This document shows positions 16,522-25,576 of a stretch of DNA of 29,132 bases, piece by piece. Numbering within the stretch: position 1 is the first letter of the stretch; every line of letters begins with the position of its first letter. This DNA comes from an uncultured Bacilli bacterium (lineage in GTDB: Bacteria > Bacillota_I > Bacilli_A > RF39 > UBA660): the NCBI GenBank assembly GCA_934096735.1, contig CAKOMS010000009.1, forward strand, positions 1-29,132, given 5' to 3'. The notes below the pieces were generated by a model. It had not been told where the DNA came from and did no database searches. It saw only the letters and a program-made list of their open reading frames with translations. The position numbers and the translations under genes were made by a program.

Positions 16522-17053
16522 AATTCTTGATGAAGTTGATAAAAGACTTAGAGATAAGAGCCTTGAAGTTACATTCCCACTTAATCAAGAAGATAAAGAT
16601 ACTATTCAGGATGTTATTACATATTTAACCATGAGTCAAATAAAAGAATATTATGAAAAGTATAATTTAAGACCTGGTATGGGCCTTGCTTTTATTCAAC
16701 TTGGGATTCCTAAAAATATATTTGTTATAGTTGAAGAAATTGATGATGGAAAATTTCAAAACTATGTTATCATTAATCCTAAAGTTATAAGTTACAGTGA
16801 AGAACTTATTTATGTTGGTGAAGGCGAAGGATGTCTAAGTATTAATAGAGAGGTCGAAGGCATTGTACCAAGATATGCTAGAATGAAAGTTAAATATCAA
16901 GATATAAATGGTGACGAGAAGACTATTAGAGTAAGAGAAGATATTTCTGTAGCATTCCAACACGAAATGGATCACTTAAATGGAATATTATTTATAGATA
17001 AAATAGATAAAAAAAATCCTTTTAAAAACAAAGAAAAAATGAGAGAAATTTAA
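16493..17053 (+). CDS. def: Peptide deformylase
   Basis: Deformylase removes the N-formyl group from nascent proteins using a metal ion. The three family motifs are present: motif 1 as GMGLAFIQLG (consensus G-x-G-L-A-A-x-Q, with Phe replacing the second Ala), motif 2 EGCLS with the metal-binding Cys, and motif 3 HEMDHLNG with both His ligands and the catalytic Glu. The insertion before motif 1 (YLTMSQIKEYYEKYNLRPG) and the motif NREVEG after EGCLS indicate the Gram-positive type 2 enzyme. It is about 186 residues. Several clustered starts are possible (16484 GTG, 16487, 16493, 16496). I prefer 16493, 10 bases after AGAAGG, which lies inside the upstream gene. The stop codon overlaps the terminator stem. 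Confidence 0.95.
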   Translation: MMKMILPNIKILDEVDKRLRDKSLEVTFPLNQEDKDTIQDVITYLTMSQIKEYYEKYNLRPGMGLAFIQLGIPKNIFVIVEEIDDGKFQNYVIINPKVISYSEELIYVGEGEGCLSINREVEGIVPRYARMKVKYQDINGDEKTIRVREDISVAFQHEMDHLNGILFIDKIDKKNPFKNKEKMREI

Positions 17054-17086
17054 AAAGTTATACCTGAATTTTGGTATAACTTTTTT
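17052..17086. terminator. Bidirectional intrinsic terminator between def and smc
   Basis: A perfect 13-bp stem (AAAAAGTTATACC / GGTATAACTTTTT, 17052-17064 and 17073-17085) with an 8-base loop and T runs on both strands. For def (+) the stem starts inside the TAA stop (17051-17053). For smc (-) it lies about 50 bases past the stop. Confidence 0.93.
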
Positions 17087-17134
17087 AGTTTATATTTATA
17101 TTCTTACTTATTTCAAACTTATACATTACACATC

Positions 17135-20068
17135 TTATATATCCGATAGTTTTACACCTACTACTTTTGAAATACCAGCATTTTGCATAGTAATTCCATA
17201 TAATACATCAGCATATTCCATCATTCTTTTTTTATGAGTTATCAAAATATATTGACTTTCATTTTTCTTTTTATTTAAATATTCACCAAATAAATCTACG
17301 TTAACTTCATCAAGTGCTGCTTCTACTTCATCAAGAATTATATATGGTGGTGGAGCTACATTTAATACCGCAAATAATAAGCATATTGCTGTAAGTGATT
17401 TTTCTCCTCCTGATAAACTTTGTGTGTTATATATTTTTTTGCCTGGTGGCATTATTATTAAATCTATTCCCGTATTTAAATAATCTGTTGGATCGGTAAG
17501 TTCTAATTTTCCAACACCACCTTGAAACATAATTTTAAATACTTTGCTAAATTCTTCAGATACTTTGTTATAAGTGCTTTTAAATTTGTCAATCATTATG
17601 TTATCCATATCTTTAATTATATTTAATAAGTTATTAATAGATATTTCTAAATCATCTTTTTGACTATTTAAAAATTCATATCTTTCATTTAATCTTTCGT
17701 ATTCTTTAATACTACCTGTATTTACGTCTCCAAGTGATTTTATTTCTATTTTTAATTTGTGAACTTTGGTTCTCATTAAATTAATATCAAATAATAATTC
17801 ATAATTTTCTTTAGCAAATTCATACGTAATATTATAGTCTTCATTTAATATTATTAGTAAATTATCTAATTTCACATTTTGCTTTCCTAAATTTACATTT
17901 ATGTCATTTAATTCCATTGATAATTTTTTATATGCAAAATTACTTTCACTTGATTCTTTTTCTAATTCTCTTAATTCATCATTTAAATTCTCTTTTTTAT
18001 CTTTTAATTCTTTATTTGTAACTTCAAGTTTGTCTTTTTCAATATTTAGAGTATTTAATTTATCCATTAGTTTTAATAGTGAATCATCAAGGGCATTATT
18101 TTTTAAATCAGTTAATCCATTTATATCATTTTTTATTATTCTCAAGTTATTTTCATATTCTTCAAGTAAATCTATTTTACTTTTCTTTGTAGTTGATAAA
18201 TTAATTAATTCAGACTTTTTATTTAAAACACTGCTATTTAAAATATTTAAATTATATATAAGTTCTTGTAACAGAGTTTTTGTTTTATCTATTTTATTTG
18301 ATACATTTGATAATTCATTTTTATTGTTTTCCAAATTTTTTATAATATTAATGCTATTATCTTTTTTTCTTGTACCACCACTTATGATACCACCAGCATA
18401 AATAATACTTCCATCTAGTGCTACTACTCTATACTTATATTCTAGAATTTTTGCAATTAAATTCATTGAATCAATATCTTTTGTTACTATAACATTACCA
18501 AGTTGATTATCTATGATATTTTTATATATTTCATCTGTTGTAACTAAATTAGATGCCACATCAACAAATCCTCTTACTTCTTTAATTCTATCTATTATAT
18601 TATCTGGTAGTTTTCTTTCTTTTATGATATTAATTGGCAAAAATGTTGCAGTACCTAAACTATTATCTTTTAGGTAATTTATGGCATTTTTAGCACTTGT
18701 TTCATTATCTACAACTATAAAGTTTTTTGATGAGGAAAGAAGTGTTTCAATTACTATTGCATATTCATTATCGGTTTTAATTAAGCGACTTAATACATTA
18801 TGAATTCCTTTAAGTCTGGGATTATTTAGTATGCTTTTTACACTACTTGGCATATATTCGTTATTTTTAAGATTATTTTCTAAAATTTCAATTTTGTTTT
18901 CTAAATTTAATTTTTCTTTATTTAAATCTTCTAGTTCTTTATCATAAACTTCTTTTTTTGCTATTAAATTATTTAGTTCACTACTTAATTTTTTTAAAGT
19001 ATCTTCTTTTTCTTTTGCTTCTTTATCATTTAAATCGATTTCATAATTAGAAGACTCAATAATCTTGATAAGTTTAAGTTCTTCTTCTTTTAAATTTAGT
19101 AAATTGTTTTTTATATCATCTTTGTTATATGAATATTTTGTTCTTTCTTTAGCAATTCTTTCTTCACTACTTGTTAAAGCAATTTCTTCAGTTAATTTAA
19201 TAATTTTTTGATTATTTTCAGATATTTTATCATCTAATTTAAAAATATCTAGTTTTATTTTTTCTATTTCAGAAACGTTATTCTTTCTTTCGTAATTATT
19301 AATTTTTTCTTCTAAAGCATCTTTTTTATCATTTAGGGATTTTATATCATCACTTATTTCTTTGATATCGTGTGTAACTAAAGATATTTCGTTATTTTTA
19401 AGTTCTTCTTTTAATTCTAAATATTTTTTGGCAACAGTTGCTTGTTCTTTAAGAGGATTTACAGTACTTTCTAATTCTTTTATTACTAATTCAACTTTTG
19501 ATAAGTTGTCTTTAGTTTTTTCAAGTTTTTTCATACTTTCTTCTTTTCTCTTTTTGTATTTTAAGACTCCTGCTGCTGATTCAATAATCATTCTTCTTTC
19601 TTTAGGCTTAGAATTTACTATATTTGTTACACTACCTTGAGAAATAATATTAAAATCCTCTAGAGAGCCTCCGGTTGAAATAAATAAATCTGTAACATCT
19701 TTTAATCTTACCTTAGTATTATTTATAAAGTATTCTGATTCACCACTTTTATAGATACATCTTTTTACTTCAATTTCTTTAAACTCACTATTAAAAAAAT
19801 TATCTTCATTATCAAAAGTTAATACTACAGATGCTTTATTTAGTGCTGGTTCAGTTTCAGTACCACTAAATATGACATCGCTCATATTTTCTCCACCTCT
19901 TAGACTTTTTACTGATTGTTCTCCTAAAACCCATCTTATTGCATCAACAATATTACTTTTTCCAGATCCATTTGGCCCCACTATTGCAGTAATTCCTTTA
20001 TTCAAATCAAAAACAGTTTTATTTTTAAACGATTTAAAACCATCTAATTTTATACTCTTTAAATACAT
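17135..20068 (-). CDS. smc: Chromosome segregation ATPase SMC (short-armed)
   Basis: SMC dimerises through its hinge and with ScpAB forms the condensin that organises and segregates the chromosome. Seen: Walker A GPNGSGKS at 31-38, head loop SLRGG near 55, coiled-coil arm at about 165-404, hinge at about 405-560 ending YAGGIISGGT, return arm at about 571-820, signature LSGGEK at about 885-890, and Walker B YIILDEVEAALDE with DE near 913. Total length 977, against about 1186 in Bacillus, so each arm is roughly 90 residues shorter while heads and hinge look complete. Mollicute SMCs are of similar size. It follows rnc by 5 bp, with GAGG 9 bases before its ATG, inside the end of rnc. Confidence 0.97.
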   Translation of the reverse strand: MYLKSIKLDGFKSFKNKTVFDLNKGITAIVGPNGSGKSNIVDAIRWVLGEQSVKSLRGGENMSDVIFSGTETEPALNKASVVLTFDNEDNFFNSEFKEIEVKRCIYKSGESEYFINNTKVRLKDVTDLFISTGGSLEDFNIISQGSVTNIVNSKPKERRMIIESAAGVLKYKKRKEESMKKLEKTKDNLSKVELVIKELESTVNPLKEQATVAKKYLELKEELKNNEISLVTHDIKEISDDIKSLNDKKDALEEKINNYERKNNVSEIEKIKLDIFKLDDKISENNQKIIKLTEEIALTSSEERIAKERTKYSYNKDDIKNNLLNLKEEELKLIKIIESSNYEIDLNDKEAKEKEDTLKKLSSELNNLIAKKEVYDKELEDLNKEKLNLENKIEILENNLKNNEYMPSSVKSILNNPRLKGIHNVLSRLIKTDNEYAIVIETLLSSSKNFIVVDNETSAKNAINYLKDNSLGTATFLPINIIKERKLPDNIIDRIKEVRGFVDVASNLVTTDEIYKNIIDNQLGNVIVTKDIDSMNLIAKILEYKYRVVALDGSIIYAGGIISGGTRKKDNSINIIKNLENNKNELSNVSNKIDKTKTLLQELIYNLNILNSSVLNKKSELINLSTTKKSKIDLLEEYENNLRIIKNDINGLTDLKNNALDDSLLKLMDKLNTLNIEKDKLEVTNKELKDKKENLNDELRELEKESSESNFAYKKLSMELNDINVNLGKQNVKLDNLLIILNEDYNITYEFAKENYELLFDINLMRTKVHKLKIEIKSLGDVNTGSIKEYERLNERYEFLNSQKDDLEISINNLLNIIKDMDNIMIDKFKSTYNKVSEEFSKVFKIMFQGGVGKLELTDPTDYLNTGIDLIIMPPGKKIYNTQSLSGGEKSLTAICLLFAVLNVAPPPYIILDEVEAALDEVNVDLFGEYLNKKKNESQYILITHKKRMMEYADVLYGITMQNAGISKVVGVKLSDI

Positions 20069-20073
20069 AAATA

Positions 20074-20724
20074 CTAACCTCTACTTTTTTTGTATGCATC
20101 ATATGCTGCATTTTGTTCTGCTTCTTTTTTACTTTTTCCAATGCCTTTACCATAAGTTATACCATTTATTTTTACCTCGTAGATAAATGTTTTATTATGG
20201 TCTTTTCCATACTCATCAACTAAGATGTACTCAAGAGATTTTTTAGAGGTTTGAACACACTCTTGTAATAAAGTTTTATAGTCTCCAAAAAACACAAAGT
20301 TTTTCTCAATATAAGGTACTACTGTTTTATAAACATAATTTTTAGCAACTTCATAACCATTACATAAATAAATACATCCTAAAACACTTTCATAAACATC
20401 TGCTACTATTGTGTCATTTATATTATCTTTTTGACCAATACCAACTCTTATTAATTTATCAAGTCCAATGTCTTTTGAATAATGAGCAAGAGCTTTTTCA
20501 CAAACAAAAGAAGCTCTTTTTTTAGTCATTTCTCCTTCTTTGTAAGGTGTATTTTGATAAAAATATTCACTAGTAATTAATTCTAAAACAGCATCTCCTA
20601 AAAACTCTAGTCTTTCATAGTTTTTGGTGTTTTTGTGTTCGTTTGAATAACTACTATGAGTAAGTGCTTCTTCTAGTAAGTTTTCATCTATATTTTTAAT
20701 ATCATATTTTCTCAAAAAGTCCAT
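20074..20724 (-). CDS. rnc: Ribonuclease III
   Basis: RNase III cleaves double-stranded RNA and processes rRNA precursors. The catalytic domain carries the signature NYERLEFLGDAVLEL (residues about 39-53), with its acidic residues, and a second acidic site in DVYESVLG. A double-stranded-RNA-binding domain fills the C-terminus (DYKTLLQECVQT to KSKKEAEQNAAYDAYK). At 216 aa it is slightly shorter than typical (about 230-250) but complete in both domains. ATG 20724 is preceded by AGGA with a 9-base gap. It heads the conserved rnc-smc pair and has its own promoter directly upstream. Confidence 0.97.
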   Translation of the reverse strand: MDFLRKYDIKNIDENLLEEALTHSSYSNEHKNTKNYERLEFLGDAVLELITSEYFYQNTPYKEGEMTKKRASFVCEKALAHYSKDIGLDKLIRVGIGQKDNINDTIVADVYESVLGCIYLCNGYEVAKNYVYKTVVPYIEKNFVFFGDYKTLLQECVQTSKKSLEYILVDEYGKDHNKTFIYEVKINGITYGKGIGKSKKEAEQNAAYDAYKKSRG

Positions 20725-20744
20725 ATAATCACATCCTAACTTTA

Positions 20745-20753
20745 ATTATACCA
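20745..20753 (-). promoter_or_regulatory. Extended -10 promoter of rnc-smc
   Basis: TGGTATAAT on the minus strand (20753-20745), with no good -35 (TAGTTT at 17 bp), about 20 bases upstream of the rnc ATG and just downstream of the mutS terminator. Confidence 0.6.
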
Positions 20754-20772
20754 TATTCATTAAAATAAAACT

Positions 20773-20810
20773 AAAAAAATAGTACTATTTACTTTTTAAT
20801 ACTATTTTTT
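20773..20810 (-). terminator. Intrinsic terminator of mutS, containing the stop codon in its loop
   Basis: AAAAAATAGTA (20810-20800) pairs with TACTATTTTTT (20784-20774), giving 11 bp and a 15-base loop, and the pairing runs into seven T. The mutS TAA (20791-20789) lies in the loop and the last sense codons lie in the 5' arm. Confidence 0.75.
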
Positions 20811-23335
20811 AATTCATATAAGAAATTTAATGCCTCGAGTGGTGTCATATTTAATGGATTAATTTGTTCCAATTTTCTTATAATATCATCATTTTTACTT
20901 GTTTCTTCTTCGTAAAAATTCATTGATAATTGTATTTTTTCTTTAGACTCTTCTCTTTTTTTACTACCAGTTTCATATTCTTTTAAAATTTCTTCGCTTC
21001 TTTTAAGCAAATCTTCTGGCATATTTGCAAGTCTCGCAACATGAATACCATAACTTTTATCAACTGCACCAGGTTTAATTTTATGTAAAAAGGTAATTTT
21101 TCCTTTTTCTTCTATTGCAGACACATGAACGTTTTTAATTGTCTTATATTTTTTTTCTAAACTTGTAAGCTCGTGATAATGTGTTGAAAATAGTGTTAAT
21201 GCTTTAATATTTTCAGAAATGTATTCCAATATTCCTTGAGCTAAACTCATTCCATCATACGTTGCAGTACCTCTTCCTAGTTCATCAAATATTATTAAAC
21301 TATGTTCTGTAGCATTTACAAGCGCATTTCTTGCTTCCTTCATTTCGACCATAAAAGTCGATTCACCAGATACTAAATCATCACTTGCTCCAATACGAGT
21401 AAATATTTTATCTATTATTGGTAAGTCTGCTTCTTTAGCAGGTACAAATGAACCCATTTGAGCCATTAAAATTGTAATTGCAATTTGTCTCATATATGTT
21501 GATTTACCGCTCATATTTGGTCCTGTTATCAAATAAGTTGAACTTTTATCTGACATATCACATGAGTTAGGTACGTATACTTCTTTATTAACTATTTCTA
21601 CAACAGGATGCCTTCCATCTACTATATGTAATCTTTTTTCTTCATTAAGTTTCGGTCTTACTAAATTTAGTTCTTCGCTACAAATTGATAAAGATACTAA
21701 TGCATCAAGTGTACTAATTGTATCAGCAGTTTTCTTTAATTTAAGTATTTCTTTTTTTATTATATTTCTTATTTCTATAAACAAATTATATTCAAGTTCA
21801 ATAATTTTTTCTTCAGCATTTAAAATCAGTGATTCTTTTTCTTTCAATTCTGGAGAGATAAATCTTTCTGAATTTGATAATGTTTGCCTTCTTTCCCAAC
21901 CAAATGATTCTTGAACTTCTTTTGCTTGTCCTTTACTTATTTCTATAAAATAACCAAATACTTTATTAAACCCAACTTTTAAATTTTTAATTCCAGTTTC
22001 TTGTTTTAATTTATTTTCAAGTTCTAATAAATAATCTTTTCCACCACTTCTTATACTTTTAAGTTCATCTAATTCTTTATTATAACCATCTTTAATTAAG
22101 TAACCTTCTTTAATACTAACTGGTGGATTTTCATAAAGAGATGATTCTAAAAGAGTGTAAATTTCACTATGAGTATCCATTACAAATAAAAACCCTAAAG
22201 AATTCATTATTTCTTTTATTCTAGGTAATACTTTCAAACTATTTCTTAGTTGTAACATATCTCTACCATTTATATTACCTGCTGTTACTTTTCCACATAA
22301 TCTTTCTAAATCATATATTTCATATAGTAAATCTTTTAATTCATCTTTTAATATAAAATTATTATTAAGAGTTTCAATGGCATCATATCTTTTATTTAAT
22401 TCTTTTATATCTTTTAAAGGGTGCATTAAAAATGATTTTAATTTTCTAGAACCCATAGCAGTTTTGCATTTATCTAAAAGCCATATTAAAGAGTACGTTC
22501 TTTCTTTTAATCTAATGGTTTCAAATAATTCTAAATTTCTTACAGTATGAATATCCATCTCTAAATAATCACATTTATTAATAATTTTACATTCATTAAA
22601 GTTTGAAATACTTTTTAATTCTTTTACTACCAAATAATAAAATAAGTGCTTAATACCTACCTTTACATATGTGTCACTAAGTTCATTTATAAAAGGTATA
22701 TCATCAGATAAATAACTATCACTGAAAACTACATCAATATTATATTTGTTTTTTAATAAATCTACTAAAGTAACATTCAAATTATCAAGAAGTACTATTT
22801 CTTTTATATCTAAATTTAATATTTCACTAATTAATTTTTCAGGAATTTTATCTAAAGTTAAGCTATTTAATTCTCCAGTTGTAATATCAGCATAAGTAAT
22901 AATATATACATCACTAAATTCTAATACACTAGCGATGTAAGAATTATTTTTTTCATTAAGCATTTCAAAATCTGTAATTGTACCTTTACTTATTACATCT
23001 ACTACTCCTCTTTTAACTGTATCTTTTGTAGTTTTGGGATCTTCTAATTGTTCGCATATTGCAACACGGTATCCTTTATTTACAATTTTTTCTAAGTAAC
23101 CCTTTACTGAATGATATGGTACTCCACACATTGGAACTTTTTCTTCTAGACCACATGATTTTCCAGTTAAAGTTAATTCTAATTCCCTTGAAGCTGTAAT
23201 TCCATCTTCAAAAAATAATTCATAAAAATCTCCAAGGCGAAAAAATAAAAGTTCTTCTTTATATTGATCTTTTATTTCCATATATTGTTTCATCATTGGA
23301 CTTAATTTTGTTCTATCTACTTCATTTCTTTTCAT
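20789..23335 (-). CDS. mutS: DNA mismatch repair protein MutS
   Basis: MutS recognises base mismatches and small loops and starts mismatch repair. Seen: the mismatch-reading F37-Y38-E39 in RLGDFYELF, connector and lever/clamp domains, Walker A GPNMSGKS at about 605-612, the MutS signature FDELGRGTATYDG near 683-695, STHYHEL, and the C-terminal dimerisation helix region (NPLNMTPLEALNFLYELK). At 848 aa it is full length. The ORF can be extended to TTG 23371, but that TTG is part of a -35 box. I use ATG 23335, followed by the usual N-terminal KLSPMMKQYMEIK. No ribosome binding site precedes the ATG, which fits a leaderless mRNA. No mutL lies beside it; rnc follows instead. Confidence 0.97.
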   Translation of the reverse strand: MKRNEVDRTKLSPMMKQYMEIKDQYKEELLFFRLGDFYELFFEDGITASRELELTLTGKSCGLEEKVPMCGVPYHSVKGYLEKIVNKGYRVAICEQLEDPKTTKDTVKRGVVDVISKGTITDFEMLNEKNNSYIASVLEFSDVYIITYADITTGELNSLTLDKIPEKLISEILNLDIKEIVLLDNLNVTLVDLLKNKYNIDVVFSDSYLSDDIPFINELSDTYVKVGIKHLFYYLVVKELKSISNFNECKIINKCDYLEMDIHTVRNLELFETIRLKERTYSLIWLLDKCKTAMGSRKLKSFLMHPLKDIKELNKRYDAIETLNNNFILKDELKDLLYEIYDLERLCGKVTAGNINGRDMLQLRNSLKVLPRIKEIMNSLGFLFVMDTHSEIYTLLESSLYENPPVSIKEGYLIKDGYNKELDELKSIRSGGKDYLLELENKLKQETGIKNLKVGFNKVFGYFIEISKGQAKEVQESFGWERRQTLSNSERFISPELKEKESLILNAEEKIIELEYNLFIEIRNIIKKEILKLKKTADTISTLDALVSLSICSEELNLVRPKLNEEKRLHIVDGRHPVVEIVNKEVYVPNSCDMSDKSSTYLITGPNMSGKSTYMRQIAITILMAQMGSFVPAKEADLPIIDKIFTRIGASDDLVSGESTFMVEMKEARNALVNATEHSLIIFDELGRGTATYDGMSLAQGILEYISENIKALTLFSTHYHELTSLEKKYKTIKNVHVSAIEEKGKITFLHKIKPGAVDKSYGIHVARLANMPEDLLKRSEEILKEYETGSKKREESKEKIQLSMNFYEEETSKNDDIIRKLEQINPLNMTPLEALNFLYELKNSIKK

Positions 23336-23342
23336 AACGCTT

Positions 23343-23371
23343 ATTATACTATTAATAATTTTATTTTTCAA
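23343..23371 (-). promoter_or_regulatory. SigA-type promoter giving a leaderless mutS mRNA
   Basis: -35 TTGAAA (23371-23366), a 17-bp spacer and -10 TATAAT (23348-23343). Only seven bases (AAGCGTT) separate the -10 from the ATG, so transcription should start on or within a base or two of the A of the start codon. Confidence 0.75.
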
Positions 23372-23395
23372 TTAAGAGTATTATATTTATACACG

Positions 23396-23427
23396 AAAAA
23401 ATGATGAAATTTTTTTCATCATTTTTT
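23396..23427 (-). terminator. Intrinsic terminator of topA
   Basis: AAAAAATGATGAAA and TTTCATCATTTTTT form a 14-bp stem with a 4-base loop, 5 bases after the topA stop (23435-23433). It is symmetrical enough to work on both strands. Confidence 0.92.
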
Positions 23428-23432
23428 ATTAG

Positions 23433-25463
23433 TTAATTTTCAGCACAATTTTCACAAATTTCTTCGTTATTTTTTAATACTTTTAAGTTACCACATTTTT
23501 CACAGATATTTCCAGTAGGTTTATACCAAGTTGCATAATTACATTTAGGAAAACCAGTACATCCATAAAATATTTTTCCTTTTTTAGTTTTTCTTTCGAT
23601 AATATCTTTATGACATTTTGGACATTCTGCAACTACTACATTTTTTTCTTCTTTTTTTTCTTCCTTTTTTATATATTTGCAAGTTGGATAATTAGAACAT
23701 GCTACAAATTCTCCAAATTTACCTTTTCTTATTACTAAATTACTGCCACAATTTGGACAACTTTCTCCCGTAGACACAGGTTGCTTTTTCTCCATATTTT
23801 TAAGTGCATCGTCCATTATTGGTGCAAATTTATCGTAAAATTCATGTAACACTTTAATATTATCTTTTTTAGCTTCTGCAATTTCATCTAAGTCTTGTTC
23901 CATATTTGCTGTGTAAGAAACATTTATAATATCGCTAAAGTATTCTTGTAATTTATCAGTTGTTTCAATACCTATTTCTGTTGGAATGAATTTTTTATCA
24001 TCAACTTTAACATATTCATGATCTTTTAAAGTACTTATAATTGTTGCATATGTAGACGGTCTTCCTATTCCTAAACTTTCAAGTTCTTTTATTAAACTAC
24101 TTTCTGTATATCTACTAGCTGGTTTAGTAAAATGTTGGTATTTATTTATACTAGATGCTGGTATTACATTGCTTTTATAATCTTTGAAATTTGGGAGCAA
24201 TTTATCTTCGTTTTCTTCATAGTCACCATATACTTTTAAATATCCATCAAATGTAAGTATTTGTCCAGTTGTTTTGAATAAATAATCATTATTTAAAAAT
24301 GTAACTGTTGTTGCTTTTACTTTTGCTGGAGCCATTAATGATGCTAAGGCTCTTATATAAATAAGTTTATATAATTTGTATTCATCCGTAGTTAAAAATG
24401 ATTTTATACTTTCTGGTGTTTTTCTTATATCTGTTGGTCTTATACCTTCATGTCCGTCTTGTACTCCATCTTTTTTCTTTGCTACTTTATAAATTCCTAC
24501 ATAATTATCACCAAAAGTATCACTTATATATTTTTTAGTAGCATTTACAAATTCTGGTGATACTCTAACCGAATCTGTTCTCATATAAGTAATAAGACCA
24601 ACTATTTCTTTAGACAAATCAATTCCTTCATATAATTTTTGAGCAATTTTCATTGTTTTTGAAGCTGCAAAATTTAATTTTGTAGAAGCAAGTTGTTGTA
24701 AAGTTGAAGTTTTAAAAACTTCTTTGGGTTGTTTTAATTTTTCCTTTTCTTCAATTTTATCTATAGTAAATGAATTACTCAATTTGCTTATTATTTCATC
24801 TGCTTCTAATTCAGTATTTATTTCAATATCTTCGTTTTTATATTTTACTAATTCTGCAGTAAAATCTTTAAAATCAGCCTCAATAGTCCAATATTCTTTA
24901 GGAACGAATGCAAGTATTTCTCTTTCTCTATCTACTATTAGTTTTAATGCTACTGATTGAACTCTTCCGGCGCTTTTTCCACCGGTTTTATATTGCATTA
25001 ATTTACTTAAACGAAAACCTATAATTCTATCCAAAATCCTTCTTGTTTCAGCACCTTTTACTAAGTTCATGTCTATTTTAGAAGGCTCATTTATAGATTT
25101 TAATACAACATCTTTAGTTATTTCTCTAAATGTTACTCGGTCATATTTATCATCATCAATATTAAGTTCATCTTTTAAGTGCCATGAAATTATTTCTCCT
25201 TCACGGTCTGGGTCGGTTGCTAGATAAACATGGCTTGCAGAATCAACAAGTTTTTTTAATTCTTTTACATCTTTTGTTTTTCCTTTTATTACTTCATAAC
25301 TTGGTTTAAAATCATTGTCTAAGTCTACTCCAAGTCCATATTTACCTTTAGTTGTTAAATCTCTAATATGACCTTTTGAGGATACTACCTTATAATCTCC
25401 TGCTAAATATTTTTCAATTGTTTTTGCTTTTGCAGGTGATTCAACTATAACTATATTTTTCAT
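23433..25463 (-). CDS. topA: DNA topoisomerase I
   Basis: A type IA topoisomerase that relaxes negative supercoils. The N-terminal TOPRIM domain has E8 in VESPAKAKT and the metal-binding DPDRE at 84-88. The nucleophilic tyrosine is Y293 in GLITYMRTDSVRVS. The GRPSTYA motif lies further on. The C-terminus carries three zinc-ribbon units with paired CxxC motifs (CPNC...CKY, CPKC...CNY and a last CEKC...CENC). At 676 aa it matches Bacillus TopA (about 690). The ATG is preceded by AAAGGAAAAA. It is transcribed on its own, from the promoter at 25504-25532 to the terminator at 23396-23427. Confidence 0.98.
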   Translation of the reverse strand: MKNIVIVESPAKAKTIEKYLAGDYKVVSSKGHIRDLTTKGKYGLGVDLDNDFKPSYEVIKGKTKDVKELKKLVDSASHVYLATDPDREGEIISWHLKDELNIDDDKYDRVTFREITKDVVLKSINEPSKIDMNLVKGAETRRILDRIIGFRLSKLMQYKTGGKSAGRVQSVALKLIVDREREILAFVPKEYWTIEADFKDFTAELVKYKNEDIEINTELEADEIISKLSNSFTIDKIEEKEKLKQPKEVFKTSTLQQLASTKLNFAASKTMKIAQKLYEGIDLSKEIVGLITYMRTDSVRVSPEFVNATKKYISDTFGDNYVGIYKVAKKKDGVQDGHEGIRPTDIRKTPESIKSFLTTDEYKLYKLIYIRALASLMAPAKVKATTVTFLNNDYLFKTTGQILTFDGYLKVYGDYEENEDKLLPNFKDYKSNVIPASSINKYQHFTKPASRYTESSLIKELESLGIGRPSTYATIISTLKDHEYVKVDDKKFIPTEIGIETTDKLQEYFSDIINVSYTANMEQDLDEIAEAKKDNIKVLHEFYDKFAPIMDDALKNMEKKQPVSTGESCPNCGSNLVIRKGKFGEFVACSNYPTCKYIKKEEKKEEKNVVVAECPKCHKDIIERKTKKGKIFYGCTGFPKCNYATWYKPTGNICEKCGNLKVLKNNEEICENCAEN

Positions 25464-25503
25464 ATTTTTCCTTTCTTAATGCTCTCTAACTTACTAATTA
25501 TAT

Positions 25504-25532
25504 TTTATACAATTATTTTTGCTACTTGTCAA
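25504..25532 (-). promoter_or_regulatory. SigA-type promoter of topA
   Basis: -35 TTGACA (25532-25527), a 17-bp spacer, -10 TATAAA (25509-25504). The transcript would have a leader of about 35 bases carrying AAGGAAA. Confidence 0.85.
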
Positions 25533-25543
25533 CTTTTAAAGTG

Positions 25544-25576
25544 AAAAAGTAATTAGTTGGATTTTCTAATTACTTT
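25544..25576 (-). terminator. Intrinsic terminator of the rbgA-rnhB-ltaS-like unit, overlapping the stop codon
   Basis: AAAGTAATTAG and CTAATTACTTT form an 11-bp stem with a 9-base loop, followed by TT. The stop codon TAG (25568-25566) is the base of the loop side of the 5' arm, so the last codons of the gene are inside the stem. Confidence 0.85.
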
